A model generated the notes under the pieces. It saw only the letters and a list, made by a program, of their open reading frames with translations, searched no databases and was not told where the DNA came from. A stretch of DNA of 64,000 nucleotides from DASVTR01 sp036382855 (GTDB lineage: Bacteria; Acidobacteriota; Blastocatellia; Pyrinomonadales; Pyrinomonadaceae), in contig DASVPO010000008.1 in NCBI GenBank assembly GCA_036382855.1, forward strand, positions 372,001 through 436,000, written 5' to 3'. Shown here piece after piece: positions 44,460-53,488 of the stretch. A program made the translations under genes and the position numbers. How positions within the stretch are numbered: the stretch's first letter is position 1; each line of letters begins with the position of its first letter.

Positions 44460-44974
44460 ACTGAAGGCTCCTTTACGTTGGGTTACAAAACTGGGCTTAT
44501 TGCAACCTCCGTAAACAGATTGGCCGCAGGCTCTCCCGTGGCAGCAACAGGAAGCACGCGAAAACATTATGACCCTTGCAAAAATTCGAGCAAGGCTTGA
44601 TTGGTGAACTGAAAAATTCGTCGGCTTGCCAGCCGGAAGGGGGTTTTGGCTGAAGTACCGGGCCGGACAAGCGGCGTTCGCAGCGGGTGTACGAACATTA
44701 TAGATGATCTGTAAGTTTTTTAAGTTGTTTTCGTGTCAAAATTATTGCCGAATCGTTGCCCCGCTTTTGACTATCAACGCCGGATCTGTCAGCTTATAAA
44801 GAGTACAAGACTTGCCGGCTACGGGTCTAACAGTCTCCCCAAGGCCCTGAAAAATACCGTAGTCCAGCGAAAGCCTGCTATAAAAATCATTGGCGAGCGG
44901 GAAAGACAAAAAATTCCGCTTCGCTAAAATGTCCGTCATCCTTAAACTGACAGCTAAACTGTAAAGGACTGGCA
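44460..44974. other. Intergenic region between divergent large genes
   Basis: About 515 AT-rich bases that must carry the promoters of the giant protein (minus) and the VWFA protein (plus). TTGACT at 44767 with TTATAA near 44794 on the plus strand is a possible promoter, but the 21-base spacing is long. A small hairpin (CCTTGC/GCAAGG) lies near 44574-44595. No gene is supported. Confidence 0.4.
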
Positions 44975-47263
44975 ATGCGACTCGATTTTCCATCCCTGAG
45001 CATGAGAAAACTCTTCCGTCTTAGTTTAATCGTCAACTGCTTTCTGCTGCTGCTGTCGTTCAACGCAGCACACGCGCAGCAGCCTTCACAGCAGGCCGAA
45101 GATGTGCTGCGTATTGACACCGAACTGGTCCAGACGGACGTGATGGTCTTCGACAGGCAGGGACGCTTTGTTGATAACCTACAGCGCGAGCAGTTTGAAC
45201 TGCGTGTGGACGGCAAGCCGCAGACAATCACTTTCTTCGAGCGCGTGGCTTCAGGCAATCGCACTGAAGAGAGGATGCGCGTGGAAGGTCGTGCTCCGTC
45301 GTCCGCGCCAGCGCCAACCGTCGGCAGCGCCGAACGCGGGCGCACAGTCATCTTCTTTATTGACGACCTGCATCTGGAACTGGACAGCCTGAACCGCACG
45401 CGGCAGGCTCTCAAGCATTTTCTGGATAAAGATTTGACGCCGGGCGATTCGGTGTTGATTGCTTCGACCAGCGGCCAGATAGGTTTTTTACAGCAGTTTA
45501 CGGATAACAAGAGCGTGCTGAGCGCAGCCATCGAGCGGCTGAAGCCCGTGCCATATAACACGGTTGACAGCGAACAACCGCGCATGACCGAATACCTGGC
45601 GCTCAAGGTTGAGCACAACGACCCTGAGGTTATCAATTTTTATGTAGAAGAATTTATCAAGAGAAACATGTCGCGGAGAGGCAGAAGGATAGACCCGCGC
45701 TCATTGCAGGAGATGGTCAAAAATCGTGCGCACCAGATTGTGCTCGCGATGGAGGCCGTGACCACTAATACGCTCGGCTCGCTCGAAAACCTGATGCGCC
45801 ACGCTGCGCAGTTGAGCGGGCGCAAGCTAGTCTTCTTCTTCTCCGACGGATTTTTTCTTGACTCGCAAAAGTCAGGCTCAACGGCCGCCGATAAGCTGCG
45901 GCGTATCACGGATGCGGCGGTGCGAACCGGCGTCGTCATCTACACGATAGACGCGCGCGGGCTTGTCTCCGGCCAGCCTGATGCTACAGGCTCCAGACCC
46001 TTCGACCCGACCGGCCGTTTAGACCGCGCCAACGTCGGCGAAATCATGCAATCGCAGGATGGATTGCACGCGCTCGCAGGAGACACTGGCGGCCGCGCCC
46101 TGCGCAACACCTTCATCTTCGACCAGTGGGTGACGAAGGCGCTTAAAGAAACGGCAAACTACTACCTGCTCGCATGGAAGCCTGTGGACGACCAGCGCGG
46201 CGGCAAGTTCAAGCGTATCGAAGTCTCCATTGCAGGCCGACCAGACCTCACCGTCCGTCTCCCGCGTGGTTATCTGGATGCAACCGCCAGAACTCTCGCC
46301 GCACGTAATGATTCTTCCAACGCAAAATCTAAAGAGGCAAAGCCAGCGGCCGCAGCGACAACAGCAGCAGCAACCGGCAGCCAGCCTGCGGCTCAAAGTC
46401 CGGCGCTGAAAACAACAGATGCCGAACTGGCGGCAGCCGTCAACTCCTTTGCTCCGCTGCGCTCCGTTCCCACACATCTGAACGTCAGCTACCTGGACAC
46501 GCCTAACAACGGAGCGCTGCTGACAACTTCCGTGCAAATCTCAACCGGCAGGCTCACTTACGGTGACGACGGCCGGCAGCCCGCAACAGTTGACGTGGCC
46601 GGAGTCGTCTTAAACGAGCAGGGCAAGAGCGTCAACGGCTTCAAGACGCGTCTGACAGTCAAGCCGCTGCCAGCCGCTTCAGAGCAGTCGTCAGTCATCT
46701 ACAACCACAAGGCTGTGCTCAAGCCCGGACTCTATCAGGTCAGGGCAGCGGCCAGAGATGAGCAGAGCGGTCTGGTCGGCAGCGCCTACCAGTGGATAGA
46801 GATACCTGACTTAACCAACAAGCGCTTGACCTTGAGCAGCCTGCTCATCGGCGGTCAGATCATAGAGCAGGGAGCGAGGAAGGAGAATCCGTCGGCTGTT
46901 AACAATCCGGCAAGCGAGGCAGGGCCGCAGGTGCAGTTCAGTGTTGATAAACGCTTCAAGCGCTCGGCGAAGCTGAGCTTCTGGATGTTCATCTACAATG
47001 CGGCGCGCACGACGACGGCAGCAGGCAGAGCAGAGCCGGAGTTGATGGCGCAGGTGACTGTCTATCGCGGCGGTCAGGCGATAGTGACGGGCGGGGCGAG
47101 GAAGTTGCAGACGGCGGGGATGAGCGATTTGGAGCGCATCCCTTATGGCGGAGAGTTTGCGCTCAATTCGTTAGCGCCGGGCAGGTACATGTTGCAGGTG
47201 ACGGTGACGGATAGGTTGAGCAATCAGTCGGCGGTGCAGCGCTCCTTCTTTGACGTTGAGTAA
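44975..47263 (+). CDS. Secreted VWFA-related protein (acidobacterial type)
   Basis: A 762-aa exported protein; the signal peptide ends AAHAQQ. The N-terminal part (residues 40-110) contains the family signature VLRIDTELVQTDVMVFDRQG and NLQREQFELRVDGKPQTITF. A VWA-like domain follows, with RTVIFFIDDLHLEL in place of a classical DxSxS MIDAS and FFFSDGFFLD later. The C-terminal 300 residues are beta-rich. This architecture matches the VWFA-related Acidobacterial domain proteins that are abundant in this phylum. Its role is unknown; surface binding is likely. GGA precedes ATG 44975; ATG 45002 is an alternative. Confidence 0.9.
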   Translation: MRLDFPSLSMRKLFRLSLIVNCFLLLLSFNAAHAQQPSQQAEDVLRIDTELVQTDVMVFDRQGRFVDNLQREQFELRVDGKPQTITFFERVASGNRTEERMRVEGRAPSSAPAPTVGSAERGRTVIFFIDDLHLELDSLNRTRQALKHFLDKDLTPGDSVLIASTSGQIGFLQQFTDNKSVLSAAIERLKPVPYNTVDSEQPRMTEYLALKVEHNDPEVINFYVEEFIKRNMSRRGRRIDPRSLQEMVKNRAHQIVLAMEAVTTNTLGSLENLMRHAAQLSGRKLVFFFSDGFFLDSQKSGSTAADKLRRITDAAVRTGVVIYTIDARGLVSGQPDATGSRPFDPTGRLDRANVGEIMQSQDGLHALAGDTGGRALRNTFIFDQWVTKALKETANYYLLAWKPVDDQRGGKFKRIEVSIAGRPDLTVRLPRGYLDATARTLAARNDSSNAKSKEAKPAAAATTAAATGSQPAAQSPALKTTDAELAAAVNSFAPLRSVPTHLNVSYLDTPNNGALLTTSVQISTGRLTYGDDGRQPATVDVAGVVLNEQGKSVNGFKTRLTVKPLPAASEQSSVIYNHKAVLKPGLYQVRAAARDEQSGLVGSAYQWIEIPDLTNKRLTLSSLLIGGQIIEQGARKENPSAVNNPASEAGPQVQFSVDKRFKRSAKLSFWMFIYNAARTTTAAGRAEPELMAQVTVYRGGQAIVTGGARKLQTAGMSDLERIPYGGEFALNSLAPGRYMLQVTVTDRLSNQSAVQRSFFDVE

Positions 47264-47276
47264 GGCGCGAGTGTGT

Positions 47277-47771
47277 ATGAAGATTGTAGGGCAAACGGGA
47301 AGCAGCTTTGATTTACACGAAGAGCAGGCGCGAGCGTTGCTTGAAGAGCTTCTCTCGCGTCCTCTTTTTGCTCATCTGGCGACAGGCTCTCTGATGGGGC
47401 CGCGTGAATCGCCCGTCTGGTTTCTGTGGGAAGACGAAGCCGTCTGGATTATAGGTAACTACAGGACGGATAGTTTCCCGGCGCGCATCGAACGCGAACC
47501 GCGTTGCGCGCTCGGCATCGTAGACTTCAATCGTCAGACGGGGTTGGTGCAGCATGTAGGCTTCCGTGGACACGCACGCCTGCTGCCGCACGACCGTGAG
47601 CGTTTGCAGCGGCTGCTGAGTCGTTATCTGGGTGCGCTGCCTGAAGATTGGGACGAGCGCTTCTATAAAATCCTTGGCGATGAAGACTACGTTTTTATAC
47701 GCTTCGAGCCGGAGACGGCGGTCGTGCGCGACCAGTCGTTTGTCGTTAAAAAGTCGGAAGAAGATTTATGA
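47277..47771 (+). CDS. Pyridoxamine 5'-phosphate oxidase-like flavin protein
   Basis: A 164-aa protein of the split-barrel FMN-binding fold. Visible features: RPLFAHLATGSLMGPRESPV (strands 1-2), PVWFLWEDEAVWIIGN with RTDSFPARIEREPRCALGIVD, and the C-terminal RFEPETAVVRDQSF. The ATG at 47277 is preferred; a TTG at 47250 would overlap the upstream gene. It may bind FMN, F420 or heme; function is not predictable. Its stop overlaps the start region of the serine hydrolase, so the two are probably co-transcribed. Confidence 0.85.
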   Translation: MKIVGQTGSSFDLHEEQARALLEELLSRPLFAHLATGSLMGPRESPVWFLWEDEAVWIIGNYRTDSFPARIEREPRCALGIVDFNRQTGLVQHVGFRGHARLLPHDRERLQRLLSRYLGALPEDWDERFYKILGDEDYVFIRFEPETAVVRDQSFVVKKSEEDL

Positions 47772-47785
47772 TGATAAGGATTGTA

Positions 47786-49210
47786 ATGAAACGCTTTTCG
47801 TCCGCCCTGTTAATGCTCTCGCTGCTGCTTGCTTCAAACCTGGGAGCGTTGGCCCAGCAGCAGGAAGTTAATTTCAGTGAACTGGAAAAAGTCGTCCTCG
47901 AAGAATTGAAGGAGACGCGCACGCCGGGCGCTGCCATCGCAATCGTCAGCGGCAACCGCATCGTCTTCGCTAAAGGCTTCGGCGTCGCAAACGTCGAGAC
48001 GAATGCGCCGGTCACGCCCGACATGCTCTTCCGCATCGCTTCGGTCACGAAGATGTTTACGGCCACAGCGCTCGTACACATGGCAGAACAGGGCAAGCTG
48101 AAACTCAACGAACCCATCGGCACATACGTCAAAGGCTTAAGCCCGCGATTGTCCGAATTGACCACGCACCAACTGTTGACGCACACATCAGGAATCGTCA
48201 ACGACGCCCGGCGCGGCGGTCGTCGCGGCGAATCCGCGTTGGCCGACGCGGTTCGTTCGTGGACAGACAACGCCATGTTTTTCGAGCAGCCGGGGAAAGT
48301 TTACTCCTACTCGAATCCGGGCCTCACGCTCGCAGGCTTCGTGCTACAGGAGGCGGGCCAGAAGCCTTACGCGGAGATGATGAGCACGTTGCTCTTCAAA
48401 CCGCTCGGCATGAAGCTGACGACCTTTCGCACGACTTTAGCGATGACCTACCCGCTTTCGATGGGCCATGATTTCGGCGAGGATAAGAGACCAGTCGTTG
48501 TGCGTCCCTATCCAGACGATCAGGAGTTTCTACCGGCGGGTGGAATGATAAGCAGTGTCACAGACCTTGCGCGCTTCGCCATCGCGTTTATGAATGACGG
48601 CCGCGTTGACGGCCAGCAAGTGCTTTCGCCGTCAGCCATCAGTAAACTCACGACGCCTTACGTTGATTCGCATAACGCTGCGGGCGAATGGCGGCAAGGC
48701 TACGGTATGCGCATGACCAGCTACAGGGGCGTGCGCGTCGTAGAGCATCTGGGCGGGACAAACGGCTTCGGCTCGCAACTCAGGATGATTCCAGAGCATC
48801 GCTTCGCCGTTATCATCCTCGCCAATTCGTCGCTCGCTCAAATGAAAAAGACGACGGAGAAGGCAATGGAACTGATGCTGCCGCTGCAACCCAAACCGGC
48901 GAACATGCCGGAAGCTTCTCTGCCGCTCAGCGCCGCTGAGATGTCCAACTTCACGGGGACTTACCAGAACGGCCCTCTTAGATTTCAGGTGTTCGTCAAA
49001 GACAACAGGTTGCGGTTAAAAGTCGGTGAGGATGAAGTGGCTTTGAAGAAGGTCGGCGAGCGACTGCTTTCGATTGACGAAAGAGAGGAAGACGCAACGG
49101 CCGAATCAGCGCTCTTCAAAAACATGCTGATGATACCGGGCACGGACGGCAAAACAGAGTATCTCTATTTCACAGGGCGCGCATTGAAGAGAGTTTCCGC
49201 CGCGAAGTGA
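47786..49210 (+). CDS. Exported serine hydrolase (beta-lactamase / PBP-like, class C fold)
   Basis: A 474-aa protein with a signal peptide (ending GALAQQ). Penicillin-binding-type motifs: SVTK (Ser-x-x-Lys, in FRIASVTKMFTATAL), YSN (VYSYSNPGLTLAG) and HLGGTNGF in place of the KTG box. The C-terminal 110 residues form a lipocalin-like beta domain (FTGTYQNGPLRFQVF), as in many class C-like esterases and D-amino-acid peptidases. ATG 47786 has AAGG eight bases upstream; an ATG at 47768 overlaps the previous gene. It is predicted to be periplasmic or secreted. It could be an esterase, aminopeptidase or beta-lactamase. Hydrolysis of beta-lactams is not shown. Confidence 0.9.
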   Translation: MKRFSSALLMLSLLLASNLGALAQQQEVNFSELEKVVLEELKETRTPGAAIAIVSGNRIVFAKGFGVANVETNAPVTPDMLFRIASVTKMFTATALVHMAEQGKLKLNEPIGTYVKGLSPRLSELTTHQLLTHTSGIVNDARRGGRRGESALADAVRSWTDNAMFFEQPGKVYSYSNPGLTLAGFVLQEAGQKPYAEMMSTLLFKPLGMKLTTFRTTLAMTYPLSMGHDFGEDKRPVVVRPYPDDQEFLPAGGMISSVTDLARFAIAFMNDGRVDGQQVLSPSAISKLTTPYVDSHNAAGEWRQGYGMRMTSYRGVRVVEHLGGTNGFGSQLRMIPEHRFAVIILANSSLAQMKKTTEKAMELMLPLQPKPANMPEASLPLSAAEMSNFTGTYQNGPLRFQVFVKDNRLRLKVGEDEVALKKVGERLLSIDEREEDATAESALFKNMLMIPGTDGKTEYLYFTGRALKRVSAAK

Positions 49211-49234
49211 AGCTTGAGCTTCCTTGTTATCATT

Positions 49235-49279
49235 AAACAGCAAGGCCGCTGCCAGTTATTAGCAGCGGCCTTGCTGTTT
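49235..49279. terminator. Bidirectional terminator, 18-bp stem
   Basis: AAACAGCAAGGCCGCTGC and its exact complement flank a 9-base loop between the convergent serine hydrolase and FHA genes. Both strands end the stem in GTTT, so it can stop transcription from both sides. Confidence 0.9.
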
Positions 49280-49294
49280 GTTTACGGTTGGTCT

Positions 49295-50173
49295 TTACTG
49301 CGGCTGGATGCGCAGCGTGTAGCTGCAAATTTCTATCTTCTCGTCAACGCCGACTTGTGCGCGTTCTTCTCTGGGCGCTTCTCGCCCGCTGACGAGAGTT
49401 GAGTTTCTGCCTTTCGGTGTGAGCCAGAATTGTCCCTGTTCGTCGCGTGCAAGAAGCGCGTGAATACGGCTGATTTCCGGGTCGCCTTTGAGCGGAATGT
49501 CAACGGTGACAGACCTTGAGCCGCGACCGATGGTAATCTCCGGCTTGGTGACGGGGATGACCACCTGCCTGACGCCCTGATGCCAGACCTCGATTGAGAA
49601 GAGCGTGGTGGGGCGTGCGCGAACGACCGTCGGGTCGTCGGCCGCAGGTTCCTGCGGAAGGGCGGTTGCTGCTCCGCCGTCGGGCGTAAGGCCGGGCATG
49701 CCTGGCATGGAAGTTTTCATCATCTGCGGGCTGGGCCGCGCAGTGACCATCGTGTGCCCGCTCTCTGTTTCGTCCCAGACGGGCTGCACGCGAAACTCGC
49801 CCTTGTTCAGCGTGCCGTCAACGCGAAGCTCGACGGCGAAAGATGTAGTGGCAAGCTGCGTCGAGCCGGAAAGCTCGCGTGCGCGTTCCGAGAGGACGTG
49901 AAAGAGTCCCTGCTCAAGGCCGCGTCGCTTGTCGCCCTGCCAATCTTTATCGTCGTCACTGCTGAGATAGACGATGTACTCGCGCGGAATGTATGTCGGG
50001 CCGCCGGGCGGCGTGAACATCTCACGCTGCATCACGGCTTCAACTTCGCGCGCTACCTTGACCAGAAATTCTTCCCAGACGCGGCGTGGCCGTGCCTGCT
50101 CATCGGCAGCCTCAAGCGGGTCGTCCGCTCCCTCGCCGTCAATCCATCGTCGAATGGATTCAATCAACCCCAC
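49295..50173 (-). CDS. FhaA-like protein (DUF3662 + FHA domain), second copy
   Basis: A 292-aa cytoplasmic protein starting with GTG. The N-terminal 130 residues resemble the FhaA N-terminal domain (ESIRRWIDG, EEFLVKVAREVEAVM). A Pro/Gly-rich linker follows, and the C-terminal FHA domain has ITIGRGSRSVTVDIPL, the conserved SRIHALL and STLVSG. FHA domains bind phosphothreonine, so it should read the adjacent kinase. It is the last gene of the kinase operon, 37 bases after the kinase. GAGGAG lies about 13 bases upstream. Confidence 0.88.
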   Translation of the reverse strand: MGLIESIRRWIDGEGADDPLEAADEQARPRRVWEEFLVKVAREVEAVMQREMFTPPGGPTYIPREYIVYLSSDDDKDWQGDKRRGLEQGLFHVLSERARELSGSTQLATTSFAVELRVDGTLNKGEFRVQPVWDETESGHTMVTARPSPQMMKTSMPGMPGLTPDGGAATALPQEPAADDPTVVRARPTTLFSIEVWHQGVRQVVIPVTKPEITIGRGSRSVTVDIPLKGDPEISRIHALLARDEQGQFWLTPKGRNSTLVSGREAPREERAQVGVDEKIEICSYTLRIQPQ

Positions 50174-50210
50174 TGTTTATGCCGCTCCTCTCGCCTGAAA
50201 GACCGCTCGA

Positions 50211-51770
50211 TTAATTAAAATTCAAGAATCTTTTATGTATCCAGCCTCTATCCTGCGAATACGGGTCTATCTTATCACGCCCGTGTTCGAGAACCTGAAC
50301 CTCGCACCAATTATTACTGACACTCAAGACGCGCACGCGCGAATTCTGCTCGGCCAAACCAACGGGAGCATTACTCGTGCTCGGCTCCGGGCGTAAGTTT
50401 ACATCAGTTATGGTTCTTCCTTCACGCCCGACCATCGAAGGAGGATTATTGGTTTGCTGCTGCTGATTGTTCTGCGCGCGACGCTTGCTGACGAAGTAGT
50501 GTGTCGCGAGCAGCATTCCGGCAAAGGCCAGGATAATCATCGCCGCGACAAGCGCGCGAATCCCGCGACTAGCCAGCGCAGAACGGTTGCTCGGACGGTT
50601 GCGCTCTCTGAGCGGCGCGTCGGGCAGCGCAGTCAGTATCTCCTGCGCGTTGGGTCTGGTCTTGTACTGGTCCTGCCGGAGGGTTTCGGGCTTCTGCTGG
50701 GCCATCGAAACGACGATGCGTGGGCGCGCAACACCATTGTTGCTGTGCAGCTTGGACATGTCTAGCGACTGGCTGGAATTGAAGACAGGTCGCGGCGGCG
50801 CTTTCGTAGGCGTCTCGGAGCGGCTGGCGCTCGGACGACGACGCTGTTCGTTGTCGCCGCGCGGCGCTAACGGCTGCGTCGGAGGCAGCGCCGCGTCTGA
50901 CAAATCCTCCCAGAACTCCTGCACGGTTTGATAACGCTCTTTGGGAGCAGTCTGCGTTGCCTTTCTGAGGACACGCAGAACTGAAGAGGCCCACGTCTGA
51001 CCGGCAATGGAAGAGGGCAACTCGGAAATCTGGTGATGCGAGAAACGACGCGGAGGCTCGCCCGCAAGCAGCGTATAGGTTGTCTTGGCAAGCGAGTAGA
51101 TGTCGGCCGCTGGTGTTAGTTGCTGCTGGTTCTCTGTCAGTCTTGAAACGTCGAGCGGGCCGGTTTGCACAAGCGGGTTATGCTCCGGCGCTGCGTAGAT
51201 GTTAGTCCCGACGCGCGTGATAGCGCCTTCTGTTGCTTCGAGCTTGGCGACGCCGAAGTCTGCGATTTTGACAGTCTCGCGGTCTGTGGTCAGGAGCAGG
51301 TTTTGCGGTTTGATGTCGCGGTGGATAATGCCGTTTTCGTGTGCGTGTGCGAGACCGGCGCAGACCTGTTCGAGATAAAAGAGCGCGCGATTAAGCGGGA
51401 GCGCCTGCTGGCGACAGAGCGCCGCCATGTCGCCGCCCGAAAGATATTCGAGCACCAGATAATGAAAGGTAGTTCCGGCGAGGTCTATGGCTGTGCCGTG
51501 GCCCAGGCGGCTGATGATGTTCGGATGACGCACGCGGTCGAGCGCGACCGCTTCGTTCTGAAAATTTTCGATGAGCGTGCGTTCAAGCTCCGCATCGGGC
51601 ACACCCTGAAGCAGAAGGTTGAGAGCTTTGATGACGACTGTTTGCGGCTCGCCGATGGCGGCAGCCGTGTCGCGTGCGACATAAATCTCCGCGTAGCTGC
51701 CGCGCCCGAGGCAATCGAGAATGTCGTAACGACCATCGAGCCTGCACTGCTGTAGTTTAAGTTCCGTCAT
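50211..51770 (-). CDS. Membrane Ser/Thr protein kinase (PknB-like) with extracellular SH3-like domain
   Basis: A 519-aa Hanks-type kinase. Kinase domain about residues 10-280: glycine loop GRGSYAEIYVARD, ATP-binding lysine in VVIKAL, catalytic HRDIKPQNLL, and DFGVAKLE. Residues about 300-390 are a linker rich in Pro, Ser and Arg. One transmembrane helix follows (ALVAAMIILAFAGMLLATHY). The external C-terminus has a bacterial SH3 domain (NLRPEPSTSNAPVGLAEQNS then WCEVQVL, GWIHKRFL) instead of the PASTA repeats of PknB/Stk. SH3b domains often bind peptidoglycan peptides. It is 62 bases downstream of the phosphatase and should control the wall proteins in this operon. Confidence 0.95.
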   Translation of the reverse strand: MTELKLQQCRLDGRYDILDCLGRGSYAEIYVARDTAAAIGEPQTVVIKALNLLLQGVPDAELERTLIENFQNEAVALDRVRHPNIISRLGHGTAIDLAGTTFHYLVLEYLSGGDMAALCRQQALPLNRALFYLEQVCAGLAHAHENGIIHRDIKPQNLLLTTDRETVKIADFGVAKLEATEGAITRVGTNIYAAPEHNPLVQTGPLDVSRLTENQQQLTPAADIYSLAKTTYTLLAGEPPRRFSHHQISELPSSIAGQTWASSVLRVLRKATQTAPKERYQTVQEFWEDLSDAALPPTQPLAPRGDNEQRRRPSASRSETPTKAPPRPVFNSSQSLDMSKLHSNNGVARPRIVVSMAQQKPETLRQDQYKTRPNAQEILTALPDAPLRERNRPSNRSALASRGIRALVAAMIILAFAGMLLATHYFVSKRRAQNNQQQQTNNPPSMVGREGRTITDVNLRPEPSTSNAPVGLAEQNSRVRVLSVSNNWCEVQVLEHGRDKIDPYSQDRGWIHKRFLNFN

Positions 51771-51832
51771 CCGCTCCGAGCTTTCACTGCCATCAAACGA
51801 ACCGGCGCCTGATTAAGATGCACGCAGAGGTA

Positions 51833-53488
51833 TTATTGTTGCGGGGGCGTCGGCGTGGACATCTCACCCGGACTGGGAACGTTTGCCGGGCCGTTCAGGT
51901 TCGAGAGCGGGGGCGTCACGGTTTTATTGACCATATCGAAGATTTCTTCAAGGTCTCTGGATGCAGCCTGCGTGGCGGCCGGATTATTAGAACGAAGCGC
52001 GGCGATGGCGGCCGCCATCTTCGTTTCTACCTTCAGCGTGTCGCGGCTCGGACGGTCTTTCAATTTGTCGAGCGCTGCCCTGAAGGCGCGGCTCGCTTCT
52101 TCGTGGCGATTTGTGAGCAGCAGCGCACGCCCGTAGAGGTATAGAAACTCCGGGTCGAAGCTATCGAGCGATTTGCCGTTGACTTCTTTGTCCATGCCGG
52201 ACACGCTCGTCGCAGGGTCGCGGTCAACCTCACGACGACGTTTATCGAAATCGCTTTCAGCGGTGTTGATAGGGGTTGCCGCGGTCGTTGCGACGTTAGC
52301 GTTAGTGTTCGTGTTAACGTTCGCAGTCATCTCGCGGTTGGCTTGATAGCGGCCGGCGAAAAACGCGCCAGCGCCGACGCCAGCCAGAAGCAGCAGCACG
52401 AGCAATGCGCGGCCAAGCCCACCGCCGCTGCTGCGAGGCGGCGCTGCTTGCACCGCCGGCGGCGGTGGAGGCACTGCGTTCGCGGCCTGAAATTGGGCGG
52501 GAGGCGGAGCTTGCGTTGGCGGCGAGGCAGCTTCGTTTGCGGCGGCAGCGGGAAAGGCGATTCTTGACGCAGGCGTCAGGACGTGCGCCCCTGAATTTAG
52601 CGGCGGAGCAGCAGCAGCAGGAGCGCCGCCGCCGTCAGCCTGCGGGTTGTTGTGGGCCAATCCGGGCAGCGTATCGTTCAGGTGAGAATTATCCGCGAGC
52701 AATGTCTGGTCATCGTCAACGCCGAGAACTGCGGGCGGCTCACCGACGCGAATTAAGACCGCCGTCAGGTTATCCTCTGCGCCGCGCTCGTAGCAGCGAC
52801 GCTTCATCTCCGTGCAGGCTTCTTCGAGGTCTCTGTAGCCGGAAAGAATCTGGCGAATCTCATTGTCTGGGATATGGCGCGTGATGCCGTCGGAGCAGAG
52901 CAGAAACGCCGTGCCTTCCTCGACCTCAAGAATCTTCATGTCAACTTCGACGCTCGATTCCGCTCCGAGCGCCCGGCTGATGACGTTGCGGCTCGGATGA
53001 TGCGCGGCCTGTTCGGGCGTCATCCTTCCGGCGCGAACTTCCTCTTCGACGACCGAGTGGTCGGCCGTGTCGCGATGGAGTTTGCCGTCAGGCGTCAAGC
53101 GGTAGAGGCGCGAATCTCCGACGTGGCCGATGGTTGCGATGCGGCCGTCCAAGTGAAGCGCGACGACTGTTGTCGCCATCGCCGCGAGCTTCGGATGCTC
53201 GCGCGACATCTGGTGAATCGAAGCGTTGGCCCGCTGGATGGCTAACTCCATCAGGTCTTCAATATCTGCGCCAGCTTCCTGATTACGGAAAGCATCGTCC
53301 AAGACTTCCATCGCGGTCTGCGATGCGACCTCGCCCGCGTTAGCGCCGCCAACACCGTCGGCCACGGCGAAGATGCGTCGCGCTGGGTCCGAGAGATATG
53401 AGTCTTCGTTGAGCGGGCGTTTCTCGCTTAAGCCCCGGTCGCTGATGACAGCCGCGCGAATCTGTAGAGTGCTGGTTGGCTCTTTCAT
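51833..53488 (-). CDS. PP2C-family Ser/Thr phosphatase with membrane anchor (PstP-like)
   Basis: A 551-aa protein. PP2C domain about residues 1-250: SEKRPLNEDSY, FAVADGVGGANAGE (metal-binding aspartates), GDSRLYRLTPDG, FLLCSDGITRHIPD and DNLTAVLIRV. A Pro/Ala-rich linker leads to one transmembrane helix (LGRALLVLLLLAGVGAGAFF), then an external region with a TPR-like helical part (YLYGRALLLTNRHEEASRAF). Its stop overlaps nothing but its start overlaps the stop of the RodA gene by four bases (ATGA), so translation is coupled. It should dephosphorylate targets of the neighbouring kinase. The external helical part is larger than in mycobacterial PstP. Confidence 0.95.
   Translation of the reverse strand: MKEPTSTLQIRAAVISDRGLSEKRPLNEDSYLSDPARRIFAVADGVGGANAGEVASQTAMEVLDDAFRNQEAGADIEDLMELAIQRANASIHQMSREHPKLAAMATTVVALHLDGRIATIGHVGDSRLYRLTPDGKLHRDTADHSVVEEEVRAGRMTPEQAAHHPSRNVISRALGAESSVEVDMKILEVEEGTAFLLCSDGITRHIPDNEIRQILSGYRDLEEACTEMKRRCYERGAEDNLTAVLIRVGEPPAVLGVDDDQTLLADNSHLNDTLPGLAHNNPQADGGGAPAAAAPPLNSGAHVLTPASRIAFPAAAANEAASPPTQAPPPAQFQAANAVPPPPPAVQAAPPRSSGGGLGRALLVLLLLAGVGAGAFFAGRYQANREMTANVNTNTNANVATTAATPINTAESDFDKRRREVDRDPATSVSGMDKEVNGKSLDSFDPEFLYLYGRALLLTNRHEEASRAFRAALDKLKDRPSRDTLKVETKMAAAIAALRSNNPAATQAASRDLEEIFDMVNKTVTPPLSNLNGPANVPSPGEMSTPTPPQQ

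Noticed and set aside
47786..49210. A functional class C beta-lactamase
   Set aside because: Only the SVTK and YSN motifs are clear; the KTG box is HLGG and a lipocalin-like tail follows, which is more usual for esterase or peptidase relatives, so a general hydrolase call is safer.
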